Below, one piece after another: positions 30,949 to 43,620 of a DNA stretch of 64,000 bases. The DNA is taken from the NCBI GenBank assembly GCA_023053575.1, contig JAKZAP010000020.1, positions 18,037,998 through 18,101,997 on the forward strand, written 5' to 3'. The translations under genes were made by a program, and so were the position numbers. This DNA comes from Branchinecta lynchi (lineage: Eukaryota; Arthropoda; Branchiopoda; Anostraca; Branchinectidae). How positions within the stretch are numbered: the first letter of the stretch is position 1; the number at the start of each line of letters is the position of its first letter. Under the pieces are notes generated by a model. That model was not told the DNA's origin and did not search any database. It worked only from the letters and a program-made list of their open reading frames with translations.

Positions 30949-33900
30949 GTGTTGCGAGAGCAACACTTTGGTTTTGTCCTGTTTTTTTTTTTTTTTTTTT
31001 TTTTCCTATGACTCCGATTTCATTTTATTCCTGGTAACTGGGAAGGGTCTAACCTGTGCGGTTTTTACGGAAAGTGTGGACCTTAGGCCGGATTGATGAA
31101 TATGACATTACATTTTGGAAAGCTCCGTAGAACTCTTGCCTGGGGCCAATAAGGATGGTTTTTGCTTGTCCTCGAGCCAGAGCCTACGGTTTGCGAAGTG
31201 AAGTGGAGTTGTATAGCCTATGTCGGAGAGGACCATCTCAAGTTGTGTAGCGAACCTTTCGTTTCATCAAACCATGTTTCTGCTTTCGAGTGGAAAGCTC
31301 CGTTCTAGCAGGCTAGCAGGCAGGCACCAGTTTCAAATTGAAGATGGACTAAAATCTATAAGTGTTAAATATATGCGGCAGTTACCCGGCCCCACAGCCA
31401 ACATATCTTCTTTGAGTGATAAATAGAAAAATCTACAGAGACAAAAAAGTGGTTTTTTCCCACGGGTCCGAAAGTGCTGCCATCTATTGTTTCTGTCCAT
31501 GTCTGCGACGATTCCAGCTGAGTTTATAATTTTTTTTTTTTGCACTTGGGTTTGCGGTAGAGTAACGGTATCAGATGTGCCCCTTAAACTTTACAAGTTC
31601 TCTCATTGCTAAAGAAACTAGAGCTTATCCTTTGCTCCTTTCTAAGTCGTGACGTTAGAAAGTTGGCCGACGGCAAAAAAGTCAACTTTTGAACTAAGAC
31701 AGGTAGAATTTTTTTTTCGACGGTAATCGATAGCCACTGATGAGCTGATCAAAGTATATGTCATCCATTTTTTGGTACAAAAATTCCTTCATGAGATACA
31801 CCAGTTTGAAAATTTCAAAGGGGTTGACAACTTCAGTAGTAAGGTACATTGAAACCAAAACTAGGCGATAGCAGTTATGAGACATGTAGGGGACTTTTAA
31901 GCAACAGTCGACTGTTAGCTCATAATCATCTTCGGTAGTGAGGGCCTTGCAGCTTTTGCTAGTTGGTGTACCTGTTATTTGTTTCCGGTGTATTCGATGG
32001 TAAGAACAACTTGGTTCCATTTGTGTACGCGATTTCAGCTGAGTTTATCATTCGTTTTTTTGCACTTGGGTTTGCGGTAGAGAAATGGTATCAGATGTAC
32101 CTCTTAAACTTTAGAAGTTCTCTCATTGCTAAAGAAACTAGAGCTTATCCTTTGCTCCTTTCTAAGTGGTGACGTTAGAAAGTTGGCCTACGGCAAAAAA
32201 GTCAACTTTTGAACTAAGACAGGTAGAATTTTTTTTTTCGACGGCAATCGATAGCCGCTGATGAGCTGATCAAAGTATATGTCATCCATTTTTTGGTACA
32301 CAAATTCCTTCATGAGATACACCAGTTTGAAAGTTTCAAGGGGTTGACAACTTCAGTAGTAAGGTACACACTGAAACCAAAAATAGGTGATACCAGTTGT
32401 GAGACATGTCGGGGACTTGTACGCGGCAGTCGAGTGTTAGCTCATAATCATCTTCGGCAATAAGGGGTTTGCAGCTTTCGCTAGTTGGCGTACCTGCCAT
32501 TTGATGGTAAGAACAATTAGGTTCCCAATTGTAAGACATGCAAGTGACTTGTCAGTAATAATAGGCTGTTATGCTACAAAATCAGCGATGAGGGGTTTGC
32601 AACTTTTGCTAGCCGGTGTACCCATTATTTTTATCCGGTGAACTTGATGTCTATCACGGGAAAGGGACTTGTCAGTAGAATCGGTGCACGAGGGGCTGGA
32701 AATTTGTGCAAATTGTTGCACATTGTATTCGATTTATATAAAACTGACGGTAAGAAAGTTTGTATCGATGGTCTCTCGCTGTATCCTAGGATTTACTGTT
32801 TTCGCAACGGGTACAAACGATAATGTAAAACAAGGTAGTTTCGTAATAATTAATAGTGTCATCTATGGTATTTTAATCCTGAAAAGTTACGGATAGCTTT
32901 ATAATACCAACTAGATTATATAGGATATTGTTCCAAGTTTTCATCCGTCACGATGTTTACGATTGAAAAGGATCAAGTTCAACTGACTGCAAAGTCAATT
33001 TAGTCCCTTTTTCCGATATTCTTTTGTTGTGGTTAGGGCAATCGATGCCCTTGATGAGCTGATCAAAGTATCTTATCCATTTTTTTTAACAAAAATCCTT
33101 CATGAGATAAACCAGTTTGAAAGTTTCTGACAACTTCAGGAGTAAGGTACACACTGAAACCAAAAATAGGCGATACCAGTTGTGAGACATGTAAGGGACT
33201 TGTAAGCAACAGTCGACTGTAAGCAACAGTCGACTGTTAGCTCATAATCATCTTCGGCAATGAGGAGTTTGCAGCTTTTGCTAGTTGGTATACCTGTTAT
33301 TTGTATCAGGTGTATTAGATGGTAAGAACAATTTTGTTCCCAAAAAGCCAAAACGGCTTTTATGCTATAATCATCTTCAGCGATGAGGGGTTTCCAACTT
33401 TTAATAGCTGGTGTATCCATTATTTGTTCCGATGAATTTGATGTCAATCACGGGAGAGGGACTTGTAAGTAAGAATCGGTTCACGAGGGGCTAGAAATTT
33501 TTGAAAATTGGTGCACATTGTATTCGATATCTGTAAATATGACGGGAAGAAAGTTTGTATCGATGGTCTATCGCCATAACCGAGGATTAACTGTTTACAC
33601 AACGGGTACAAACGATACGGTAATCTAAAACAATAAGGTAGTTTTGTAATAATTTAATAGTGTCATCTATGGTATTTTAATCCTGAAACGTTACGGATAG
33701 CTTTATAATACCAACTAGATTATATAAGATATTGTTCCAAGTTTTCATCCGTCACGATATTTACGATTGAAAAGGATAAAGTTCAACTGACCGCCAAGTC
33801 ATAGTCCCTTCTTCCGATATTGTTTTGTTGTTGGTTTTACAACGCTAAAGAACAGCTTTTGATCATGTGATTATTCTTTTTAGAACATACCGTTTTAAAA

Positions 33901-34042
33901 GCTTCGATAAGTTGACAATTTCAGCATTTAACCGACAGCGAAGAAACAAAACCAAAGTGTTGCTCTCGCAACACTTTAGTCGGCGAAGCCGGACAAAGGT
34001 TGCCGCAACACTTCACGTTGCCCCGGCAACGTAGGTCTAGTT
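30949..34042 (+). mobile_element. Helentron-like non-autonomous element, copy 2
   Basis: It has the same ends as the 3,168 copy: the hairpin GTGTTGCGAGAGCAACAC at the left; a perfect inverted copy of the left 28 bp at 33,947-33,974; then CGGCGAAGCCG, the hairpin GTTGCCCCGGCAAC and GTAGGTCTAGTT. It is about 730 bp shorter inside; GGCAATCGATAGCC units stand near 31,725, 32,245 and 33,036. The left flank CGGTCGGGCGATTA continues in the uninterrupted copy at 24,650 with a sequence resembling the right flank, so insertion apparently made no duplication. No protein gene is present. Confidence 0.65.
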
Positions 34043-34298
34043 CATGATGTATTTGTATTCTTTATTTACGAAGGAGAAGGATCTATACTTTCGAAAATCA
34101 TTTCCTCCATTATGCACACAAACAGGCTCACACAGCGACCATACACATTACGCAATAACACGGTAGGTGGCAGTATATGAAGGTAATGCGTAATCCCTCT
34201 AGATAGTGCATTACAACAGGTTTAAAACGTCTAAATTTGCCATATATATATATAGTTCGGATCAGCGCTTCCAAGCGGACTAGTTTATTTTAATCCCC

Positions 34299-34553
34299 CT
34301 ATGTCTCACCATCAGCACTTGTAACAAACATAGTAAAAGAGATCTCCAGGTCTATGAGTAGAAAATCTGCAATTTGCTTTCCAGTTGATAGGGGTTTTGC
34401 ACACGTCTCAGTAGTAGAAAGTGAACGGTATGCCCACTGCCTTATGATCTCACATTTTACTATAGCTGCGGTCTTTGTCACGGGAGTTTTCACCGGTGGT
34501 CTCCGGTGTTTCATATAGTAATATAGTTTCATATAGTCGGTAGTAATGGACAC
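34299..34553 (-). CDS. Unrecognised minus-strand ORF (84 aa)
   Basis: It starts with ATG and reads VTKTAAIVKCEIIRQWAYRS, ending FVTSADGET. Composition is protein-like and free of repeats, but no family, splice site or partner was identified. It lies between the Helentron-like element and a LINE remnant, in an intron of the + strand gene. Confidence 0.2.
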   Translation of the reverse strand: MSITTDYMKLYYYMKHRRPPVKTPVTKTAAIVKCEIIRQWAYRSLSTTETCAKPLSTGKQIADFLLIDLEISFTMFVTSADGET

Positions 34554-34560
34554 GGATCTA

Positions 34561-35195
34561 AAATTTTCAACGCATTACGAAACTATCATCAAGAAAACTA
34601 CAAGAATTGTGAACCTTATGAGAAGGACATTTACATTTAAGGACAATTCACTATTTCCTATTTTATTAAAGCCCTAGCTCGCCCACTAATTGAATATGGC
34701 CACGCAATAACAAGGCCCTTCTATATCAAGGATGTTATCGCCATTGAGCAAGTTCAAAGAAGAGCAACAAAAACAGTGCCAGCCATTCGCCATCTGCCTT
34801 ATGAAAACCGGCTTCAAAAACTACGATTACCCAGTTTATCTTACAGATTTCTTCGAGGTGATTTAATCGAAACTTTTAAAATTTGCCATAGTTATTATGA
34901 TAACATTAGGCCTGATGATGTCTTCACCTTCAACCATAACGGTCTCAGAGGACACAACTTGAAACTGAGTGGTAAGAAGTTCCGAAAAGACATCGGAAAA
35001 TGGAGCTTTACAAACCGAATAGTAGAATGTTGGAATAATCTCCCAGAAAGTGTTGTAAATGCCGAAAATATCAACCAATTCAAAGCAGGTGTCGACTACC
35101 ACCTGGCTGAAATTCAATTTAGTGTGTAAAGTGTCCCGAGAAATTTATAGAGGCGAAAGCCTTATTATTGCGATTATATTATTATATAAGCTGTT
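34561..35195 (+). mobile_element. Non-LTR retrotransposon, reverse transcriptase C-terminal remnant
   Basis: The first frame ends SLFPILLK at a stop near 34,673. After a frameshift at about 34,668, the frame ARPLIEYGHAITRPFYIKDV, then AIEQVQRRATK, LPYENRLQKLRLPSLSYR and LRGDLIETFKI, runs to a stop at 35,127. These are the RT thumb/C-terminal motifs of CR1/Rex-like LINEs (IEY......P...KD...IE.VQRRATK; RGD+IE.FK+; WN.LPE.VV). An (ATT)n-like tail follows at 35,160-35,190. It is 5'-truncated and dead. Confidence 0.85.
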
Positions 35196-35299
35196 TTTGC
35201 ATCCACCGGTGACTACTCACCAGTCTTATAACCCGTTTTTAGTGGAGTGTTCCTTGGGACAATCTACTATTGCGAGCGCTGTAGCAGCTTTCGGTTTTC

Positions 35300-35965
35300 G
35301 GTTTTCACCATATTTTGTGGAGCTCGTAACTCGTGAACGAGTCCAAGTATCAAGTTCAAACTTCGTACACTTGTGGCTATTGGTGTAGTTGTGGCTTTTG
35401 GGGGTCCCACCCCCCACACCCAACCGGTTCAGGGGCAAATGAGCCCAGATTGCCCAGTGAATAATGTTCATAACTTGACCAGAACTGGACATAGGACGAT
35501 GAAATTTCTTGGACGTGTAGCTCCTAGGGCTAGGAAATTGCTTTTAAGGGTGCACCTCCCCCACCCACACCGTTCATGGGCAACTTGGCCCAGATTGCAC
35601 AGGAGTAAAGTTCGTTACCCTTGCCAGGAATCAACAAGTATCAAGTTGAAACTTGGTAGGATTGTGAGCATTGGGGTCTCTTTTAATTGTTGCGGGTCCC
35701 AAACCCCACCCCCATGTTTTTAATTTGACAATAAGTGGAGATAAGGCGATGAAATTCCTTTGTGTTTTAGGATCATAGGGACCGGCGAGAGTTGAACCAC
35801 CCCCACCCTCCCCGTTCTTGGGCAAGTGGGCCCAAAATTGCCCATGAAAAAAGTGTGTAAATACGCATTTGGTGGGTCCCGACCCCCCCCCCCCCCCAAC
35901 CCTCCCGTTCATGGGCAGCTGGGCCCAGATTTCCATGAGTTAAGTTCGTCTATGACTCTTGTATA
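35300..35965 (+). repeat. Degenerate tandem repeat with C-runs
   Basis: Units share TATCAAGTT.AAACTT or GATGAAATT, GGGTCCC.ACCCCC, and CATGGGCA..TGGGCCCAGATT. Motif positions near 35,347, 35,498, 35,638 and 35,749. C-runs of up to 14 (near 35,883). Frames on both strands are artefacts of the array. Confidence 0.6.
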
Positions 35966-36404
35966 TTTGGGGAGATATATCTGTGGATCAGGATTTGGTG
36001 TAACATCAACAAATAAGACGACGCGACGTACTTTAAACTTTTAATGAACAGATGGAAACTGGACTGTTTTGTCATATGATCGATTATATGCCGTACTAAA
36101 CGAATTGTGAAAAAGGGGGCATTAGCCTGCTACGAATTGGTTTATTGCACTTGTTATTACCTTGCTAATGAACAAGAGGTTTAAAGGGTGGGATTGGCTG
36201 GCAGAACATTCAGTGTTCGAACAAATGCTGTTCGTGCAAGATCTTCACATTTCTTTGGATTTATACTGGCGGTTTGTTTACATTTGGTTACTTCAAAACT
36301 TGTTTGGTTATTGGGGAAGAGAAATGTTCTAAAGCTGTTTGTATTTTAATGTGATAAACATTTTACTTTTACACTCCACGTCTGAGCGCTTGCGCACTTG
36401 TTTA

Positions 36405-36570
36405 ACTAACTGGTGTCCGGTTTTACCTCACCGGTTCGACTAACCAGAACCTGCTAGGGAGCCCGGCTTCAGCGATGCGTGCAGTTTATGTTAGTTAAGT
36501 TTTTGTCAACTCACTGGTGAACCAAAAAACGCGTTATAAGAGAAGAACCGGACACTGGTGACAAAACACC
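36405..36570. mobile_element. Inverted-repeat MITE (CTGGTGTCCGG family)
   Basis: AACTGGTGTCCGGTTTTAC on the left is answered by AAGAACCGGACACTGGTGAC on the right. Related pieces occur at 35,200-35,240 and 55,015-55,085 (both carrying AAAACGGGTTATA or its reverse). Confidence 0.45.
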
Positions 36571-36984
36571 AGAGACAACCCGGAGTGCAAAGAATGCAGC
36601 TGATGTCTACACAAGCGTTGACTACGAGACGATAGGGAACTAACAGAAAGTAGTCAACGTAAAGTGCTGAACTGGAATAATTCGAATTGGTGAAAGTGGC
36701 AAACAAAATACATGTAAAGTTTCAGTGACACCTTGACTCTTCAACCTCATGTGCCGAAATCGTTTTCCTATATGATAGGCGGGTGACGAAAAGCCTTCCC
36801 GATCCGTTGTGCTGCACTTCCTGCGGTTCACCAATAATAATATTGATTGATTGGTGGGACATTTAATACTGGTATTTACTTAAATTCAATTTAGCTCATC
36901 AAAATTTCCTACCAAAGTAACTGAACAATCGAGTCAATACTATAAAAAGATTATTTTATATTTCTTTACCTTTTTTTACTGCAC

Positions 36985-37062
36985 TTACGCCCTTGGGCAG
37001 TGCGTCATAGATTCATTCATTCATCCATAAATTCATTCATTCATCCATAAATTCATTCATTC
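36985..37062 (+). mobile_element. Retroelement tail (ATTC)n with a 28-bp minisatellite
   Basis: GCCCTTGGGCAGTGCGTCATA is followed by repeats of ATTCATTCATTCATCCATAA. It looks like a LINE 3' end on the + strand. Confidence 0.45.
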
Positions 37063-37262
37063 TATATGACTAAGTCCAAAACACGCCAGCGATCCTCAGG
37101 AAGAAGGGGTAAGCTCAGACTCAACGACTCAAACCCTGTGTAAATCAATCACCGCGATCTTTGGCAGCAGCTGTGACACCACTTCTGCCTTTCTTCCGCT
37201 AGATACCCGGAGAGGCCGGAGATTTTAGGTCGGCAAGGAGAGATAGTCATCAAGAGTAATAG
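37063..37262 (-). repeat. Dispersed repeat I, copy 2
   Basis: TATATGACTAAGTCCAAAAC through GGCAAGGAGAGATAGTCATC matches 15,465-15,690. It directly follows a (ATTC)n tail. Confidence 0.6.
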
Positions 37263-37669
37263 CAGTCAGCTTCTTCCGTGGTTGGCGCGTCACGTGGCTC
37301 TGAAGATTCAAATGCTCTTCGCTATTTACTTTCTCTGGGTTGGCTGAGTTTGGCTTGAGCTCTCGAAACAGGGGGGGGGGCTTTCAGGTCAATTGAGCGC
37401 GTTACCTTGATGGCACATTACCCGCTGTGGAAAATTCGGACGTATTTTTAAGGTGCGGACGTTTTTAAGTCCATTCAAGTTACAAAGAGATTTGAAGCAA
37501 CATTTGACAAGTTCGTGTGCAGGCAGTGAGCATTACATTCATTTGTCCAGGCTCGATATTGTCACAAGAAAATCCTTTCACTGTATTTGTGTCACTTCTT
37601 CTTGCAATCCTTAAGCACTTCGGGTGGAACCCTTCGGCTTCCTTGTGTTGTGTGTATAGTTGATAAGAT

Positions 37670-38600
37670 AAGATTTATAATCATACTACCACAAATTGAA
37701 ACAAATGCTTCAAATTCTCATCGATACTACCACAAATCGGACATGAGTAAGGACCGACCCTTTGGCTTCCCAAAATACCGCCTTCTCTCCTCATGAGGCA
37801 GACTGTCTGCCCTACAACTAATCAAATCCCTTATTTCCTCCCTTTTCATTCCCGCTTTAAAGTAAACTTCCTCCCTCAAAATCTCTTTGCATAAAACCTT
37901 AAAGACACATACCTTTCCTTGGCCACTTGCCAACCTAGAATTTCCTGGTCCAAAAAACGACTTTCCACCACCTTTTTCACCTCACCAACAGGAAGCCCAG
38001 GTCCGTCACCGTTATTCTACAGTTCTGACAGACTACAACTGCTCTAATATTTGCTTTACCTGGGATGCCCAAGAATTTTTTTTAATGTCCCGTATGCTTT
38101 CCTTGTACGCTGCCTTGGCGACTCGGACCCTGGCATCTGTAGCAAATTTCCCAAAATGAAATCATACTTACCAATCTCTTTTTCTAGTTAATCCTAAATC
38201 CCCCTTTAGCACTATCGAATTTATCTTATTGCTAATTCCTAATACTCTTATAAAATACATTAATTGCAGTTGATCTAACTTCTCATACTTACCAAAACTC
38301 GGCTGCGTAATGCGTAGCCGGGATACAGTCTTTTCTGGAAAACGCGTTTATGTATCTTCATATTTTCAGTGGCCCTTAACTTGCTTCTTAATACCATATT
38401 TATACATCGCTTACCTTTTGTAACGCTTGCTTCCACTTGTCTCTCGAAAGAGCCATTTGACCTAAACTTGCATCCTAAGTAAATAAATTCTTCCTTAAAC
38501 TCCATTTCCTCCCCTCTAAATTTCAACTTTACTTTATTGTTTAAACTACACCCGTTCCTAAATACCATTACAACCGTTTTTGACATTGGGTTTGGCGATA
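37670..38600 (-). mobile_element. Non-LTR retrotransposon, RT end and C-terminal zinc-binding motif
   Basis: On the minus strand, 38,590-38,290 reads SKTVVMVFRNG, FIYLGCKFRSNGSF and later INMVLRSKL. In other frames follow EKLDQLQLMYFIRVLGISNK, then VLKGDLGLTRKRDW, VYFKAGMKREEI and finally CPICGSIDENLKHLF near 37,735-37,690. The NP.KT.VMVF/YLG..F..NGSF and CP.C......HL.. motifs are those of LINE ORF2. Several frameshifts and stops show decay, and it is cut at its 5' side near 38,600. Confidence 0.8.
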
Positions 38601-39150
38601 AGGTAAGGTAGGAAGTTTTGGATGCCGGAAGGACGGTGATTAATAGTGGGAGAGAGTGGAAGGAAGGGGTTCTCACGGGCTTCCTTCTCCCCATATACTA
38701 AACCACCTTGGCCGAGTTGGTCTCGGGTCGGAATATATTACTATTCTGGCCCGAGAATTACCCGGACGAGGTCCATTCGATTCTTGAGAAGCATGGAAGA
38801 AGTGGAAGTAGTGTTGTACGGGGAGATAGTCCTTACGGTCTGATCTGAAGATGGAACCTTACACCGTGAGCTTAGGGTAGCGTGTGCCGATGCGTACGTA
38901 AGGCGGTGGGTAAGTAAGGGCGGTAGTAGACAAGGTTTTCGTTAACATATAGTGGTTTTATTTCTGACTTACTCTTTATAAAGGTAATCCCAATCCGGGT
39001 AAATAATATCACGATCGATAACGATAATATACTAAGTCATGTGTGACTTACAATTTATGAAATGACCAATAGTAGACAACTAAACGAGCTTATATACTCC
39101 TAACTGCACAAGTGAAGGTGCAACTGACGTAATATACAATTTACCTTCCT

Positions 39151-39275
39151 GACCGGAAACTACCTGATGTCGACGTAGTATGGAATTTAGCAATATCCAA
39201 CTGACCTGGACTAACCGGAAGCTACCTGATGTCGACGTAGTATGGAATTTAGCAATATCCAACTGACGTGGACTT
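39151..39275 (+). repeat. 62-bp tandem duplication
   Basis: TACCTGATGTCGACGTAGTA, then TGGAATTTAGCAATATCC, occurs at 39,161 and 39,223 with one or two differences. Confidence 0.8.
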
Positions 39276-39390
39276 CAGTTTAACAGGATGTTGTTTAGTT
39301 CTGAGTCTTCATTTGTGCAATTAGATTCTACGAAGTACCAAAGGATCATGTTCACTTCTGTATGTACATATAGTTAGTTAACCACTTTAC

Positions 39391-39540
39391 ACCACTTTAC
39401 AGTTGAAAAAAAAGTACTCAAGAGCTACTGACAGTCTTTGTGGTATGCACCTTGTTTCCGGTGTAACCACTTTACAGTTGAAAAAAAACTACTCAAGAGG
39501 TACTGACAGTCTTTGTGGTATGCACCTTGTTTCCGGTAGT
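39391..39540 (+). repeat. 75-bp in-frame tandem duplication in the LINE
   Basis: ACCACTTTACAGTTG starts at 39,391 and 39,466. Each unit ends in codons for DSLCGMHLVSG. The period is 25 codons. Confidence 0.85.
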
Positions 39541-40705
39541 GGACTTCTGATTAACCATCTATCTTTGCTATACCAGATGATCTTTAATTCAGGCATAGTG
39601 CCGATGTTTTCGGCGTTGGTATTGTTAGCCCAGTCTTAAAAAAAGGTAAAACGGAAAATGAATGCGCGTCATATCGGCCTATAACAGTGTCGCCTGTACT
39701 TTGTAAATTAATGGAGCTTTTAGTGATTGAAGATTTTAAGAGTTTATGTAGTACACCTGATAACCAATTTGGGTTCAAGAAAGATCTCAGCAGGGAGCAT
39801 GTGCACCATATACTTGCTAACGTGCTGATTGATTGCCACAATTCTGGCGAAAAACTGGCTATCGCTAGCCACGATGTTCGGCGAGCTTTTGATTCCGGGA
39901 TCCACGCACAACTGCTACTGAGTGGTTTGAAGCGCGGTGTTAATGCCTCGGTAATTGTTACTTATCGAAATATGTATCGGAAGCTAAGGGTAAAGATTAA
40001 ATTACCGACGTACAGGGGTCCCGTTTTGTCGAGTCGGACCTTGCCCGTTGAAAAAGGCATACGCCAGGGTGCTATTTCTTCCCCTCTTATTTACAATAAC
40101 AGTGTAGTTGAAGCACACCTGTCAGAATGAGTTATGTGTATGAAGGTATGGACTTGTCGCTATTAAATTACGCAGATGATGTGTTTTCCTTCAACATACG
40201 GTTGCGTATGTTGAAGGAAATTTTCGGGTTCTTAGTGAAGAATATCAGAGTCTTGGTTTATCATTTAATCCGAATAAGAGCGAGGTTGTCTTCTTCAATC
40301 AAAAGGCTGATACAGAGACAATTGATATATGCTTCGGGGATCACATTCTTCAACCTTCACCTTCGATTGTGTTCCTTGGTCTGCCTATTGGGTCGGACAT
40401 GAAAACAAAGCGTTCTTGTCTTGTATCGTTTTTTTGTGGAAAAAGCTAGAAAAGCATACGGAATACTCATTACTTCGAAGCGTCTTTACAACTGGCCCGG
40501 CTATATTCCACATTCACTATGCCGCACATACTAGCGCTGTCGTCATTCTGGTCACTACTGACTATGAAAGATAAAAAATGCATTCGTTCCACATTTTATA
40601 AGTATTGCAAATATCTACTAGGACCACCTCCGTGGGCCCGTAATTCTAGATTGTCGGCAAAGTAAAAATGGGAAGTAAATTTCATTCATTCATTCATTCA
40701 GAGAC
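39391..40705 (+). mobile_element. Non-LTR retrotransposon with reverse transcriptase motifs, frameshifted
   Basis: RT motifs appear in order in shifting frames: HLVSGSGLLINHLSLLYQ, SPVLKKGK, CASYRPITVSPVLCKLME, NQFGFKK, DVRRAFDSGIHAQLL, EKGIRQGAISSP, LLNYADDV (YADD codons 40,169-40,180), GLSFNPNKSEVVFF and VFLGLPIGS. The FADD/YADD catalytic motif is intact. There are frame breaks near 39,603, 40,128, between 40,186 and 40,219, and near 40,435, so the element is inactive. It lacks a C-terminal domain after GPPPWARNSRLS and ends with an (ATTC)n tail at 40,683-40,700. Near its 5' truncation it carries a 75-bp in-frame duplication. Confidence 0.88.
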
Positions 40706-40819
40706 CGACACAACGGTCCTCTAACCTATAACGATTTAGACCTCCCGGTCTAAAGTTCTAAACTAAACCTACCACGCGAAAAAAAAAAATGAGGAGGGCT
40801 AACGATCTGTCATAAATAT

Positions 40820-41000
40820 TATGCTTCGGTTAATATGGGTAAATATAATAAAGCGAAAACTGCTTCGATTAATGGAAAGCAAGAAAGCAAAAGTCTGCTT
40901 CGATTAATATAATAAAATGAAAGTTACTTCGGTTGATGAAAAGCTAAAAAGCAAAATATGTTTCGATTAACATGCAGTTAATATGGGAAATGTGTAAGAG
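40820..41000 (+). repeat. Short degenerate repeat (GCTTCGATTAAT)
   Basis: GCTTCG(A/G)TTAAT recurs about every 35-40 bp (near 40,823, 40,862, 40,902, 40,928 and 40,961) with AAAGC/AATATAATAAA spacers. Confidence 0.5.
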
Positions 41001-43235
41001 AACACCTCTTTAAAATATCTTGCGATTATATGGGTCCTAACGTTAATGCAACCTAGCTTAATCTAATCCCGAATACATACATAGAAGGACAACGAGGCCA
41101 GGCGGATTGGTTGTCGGGTCCTCCGTAGGAGTGCTCGAGTACACCCTATTCTAAAAATAAATTTTGACTCACAATTTCTTCCTTTCCTAGCCGCGCTCTA
41201 GTGTCCGCTGGAGTGGTTTCTGTTTATCCGTTAATGGCCAGTTTTTTTTTTTTCACAGCAAGTCTTTAAGATCTTGATGGTCATTCTCACTCCAATGACC
41301 GTAGGAAGATTGGGCCAACAAAGCTCGCAAGGTTAAAAAAAAATAAAAAAAATAATGTATATATATACATATATATTTGCAGCTCCTTATTCGCCAAATA
41401 CTGGTCCAGAATATCCAACAACCTTTTGTTGGTCTTGTTAAGGACAAATGTTATTTTACTGGGTTGGCTCTTCCTCTGCTGCAGAAGCAGAGGCGTTACT
41501 AGCCAAAATGTTTGGGGGCGACGGCTAGGTATGTAACGACTGTTTTAATAAAAAATCGACTGGTTTTCCGAAATTTTTAAAAATATTTTTCAAAAAATTT
41601 ACTGCTTTTAAGAAAAATCAATCGTTTCCAAGAAAGAATCGTCTGTTCTTACGAAAAATCGTGGTGCTTCACGCAGACTCGGTTATTTTTGTACCGACTG
41701 GCCGTCTAGATTGCAGGAGGGCGTCCTTCCTTCCTCACCCCCATACGTGACGCCCCTTTGCAGAAGTACAATGCACAGCTGATGACGCGATGCTGTCGTT
41801 TGGTATTTAGGTAGCCTACTGCTCGCAAGGAAATTTTGATTTCAGTGGGAATATTCAATTATTCGATATAACTATTATCCTAATCCCATACTGAAGGCGT
41901 TTTCCGTGAAAATCTACATTGATGATTCACAATCCGAATTCCCCGAAATGTGTTTTCTCCGATAATCCAGATTATGAAAAATCGTATTTTCTGACAATCC
42001 GACAATCCGGACTGGTTTTTAAATAGTCAGTTCGGGAATCTTAAGACGGATTCAAGATTGCCGGATTGCCGTTTTATACTCTAAGACAGTCGATTTGCTG
42101 TTTCTCTGAAAAATCCGTTATCTGGATTGTCGTGGAAAAACCCTTTTTATTCGCGAGTGGTCAGTCTGTCCGGAAGGACCGAAAAAAATGAAAAAAAAAA
42201 TCGGCTTCAAATTACCCCGCCCCTAGTAAATTCGTCTGACCGATATTTATCATCATTCGTGCCTTATTTTATTTCTTATTTTAACTCTTGGTGCTTCCTT
42301 TATTGTTGTTCGGTACACTGTATATATTGTACGTCACTACTTTGACATGTATTACGTCAAGCCTATCCTCTGCTAGCCATATGAAACTTGTCGTTATCAC
42401 CTGTCTAGTGTTTGGGAGTGTCCGACTGCTCTTTGGGGGGGGGGGGGGGGGCATAATGAAAGGGGGCTATCGCGCGCAACACATGAAGACGACGAGACCG
42501 TAAATCCACTACGGTTGCGACATAGCCAGGGCTTCCACGTTTGGGGGAAACCCCCAGCTCTAGGGGATAAATAAATTATTTGGGACAAGATTTTTTCATC
42601 GCCCACCATTAATCCTGCCAACAGAAAGGGCCAAGATAGCTAAAAAAGAAGAAGTGCGTGGTGAAGGAGGAAAGGAGCGTAAAAAGAGGAGGAACAGAAA
42701 AATTAACTATAAAGAAAAAAGCTGCGTTGTAAGAAGAAATGTGACCAAATATCAAAACAAATAATTGCTACAGATGGTTGTGGTGCTCTTTCGGCCCTGT
42801 CCCTTTTGAGTTTCGTTCCCATTGTTGTCGAGTAATTCAACGAAACGTGTGACAAAATGATGTTACCTTTTTCCCGAAGAACTAGAATCCAGCCTGAGTT
42901 TTTCGGTGACAGGACGTGTAATAAAAAAAAAAATTGTCCTTATCTGTTCTTTCCTTTCCTGAAAACGAGGTTCGGGAGGAGAAATGTGTCAGGGGGAATT
43001 AAGAAGTAATTGTGAAGGGAAAAGCTCACAGAGTCTTTCGTCATGTTGTGCAGGCTTTCCACACGATGCAATTCTCTTCTGTTTAGTAGCCATTCGTCCT
43101 GGTGGGTAAGAATGTTTATTAGGTGTTCCGCCAATGGAGAACTAGGGTGTACCTTCTATTTTGTTGGCTTTACTCTCTTAGTGCAGCTTTCCCCTTGTCG
43201 GTACAGTTTCGTTCTGCATAATCCATTTCCTTTTC
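41001..43235. other. No recognised gene
   Basis: Low-complexity and repeat-like patches only: TATATATA near 41,355-41,376, AATCCG-rich stretches at 41,930-42,130, a 17-G run at 42,437-42,452 and a TGGGGG AAA CCCCCA hairpin near 42,542. Confidence 0.35.
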
Positions 43236-43239
43236 TCCC

Positions 43240-43620
43240 AGCCATGCCTTTCCTTTCCGTCATTTAGATTATTCCTGGAATGCCGGACCTGCCTTAATTC
43301 CAGTTGCATCCAGTTGTAGTTTTCCTCAGCTTGTTGGTATCCTTTCCTCCTGGACCATGCCCCCCCCCCCCTGAACCATGCCTTTCCTTTCCATCATTTA
43401 GGTTATCCCTGAAACCTCGGACCATCCTTTCTTGTAAAATTTCATCACAATGTAGGGTTCCCCTTTTTAGAATCCTTACCTCCGACCTCATGCCTTTCCC
43501 TCCCCTCATATTTTGTCTAAGTGTAGTTTTCCCCTTTTTAGTATCCACTCCTCCTAGATCATGCCTTTCCCTCCCCTCCTGAATCATGACTTTCCTTTCC
43601 CTTTCTTAAAGTTATCCCAG
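43240..43620 (+). repeat. Degenerate C/T-rich tandem repeat
   Basis: ATGCCTTTCC recurs near 43,244, 43,378, 43,489 and 43,561, each followed by TTCC.TCA and GTAGTTTTCC or GTTATCCC. The Pro/Ser/Phe-rich frames are accidental. Confidence 0.55.
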
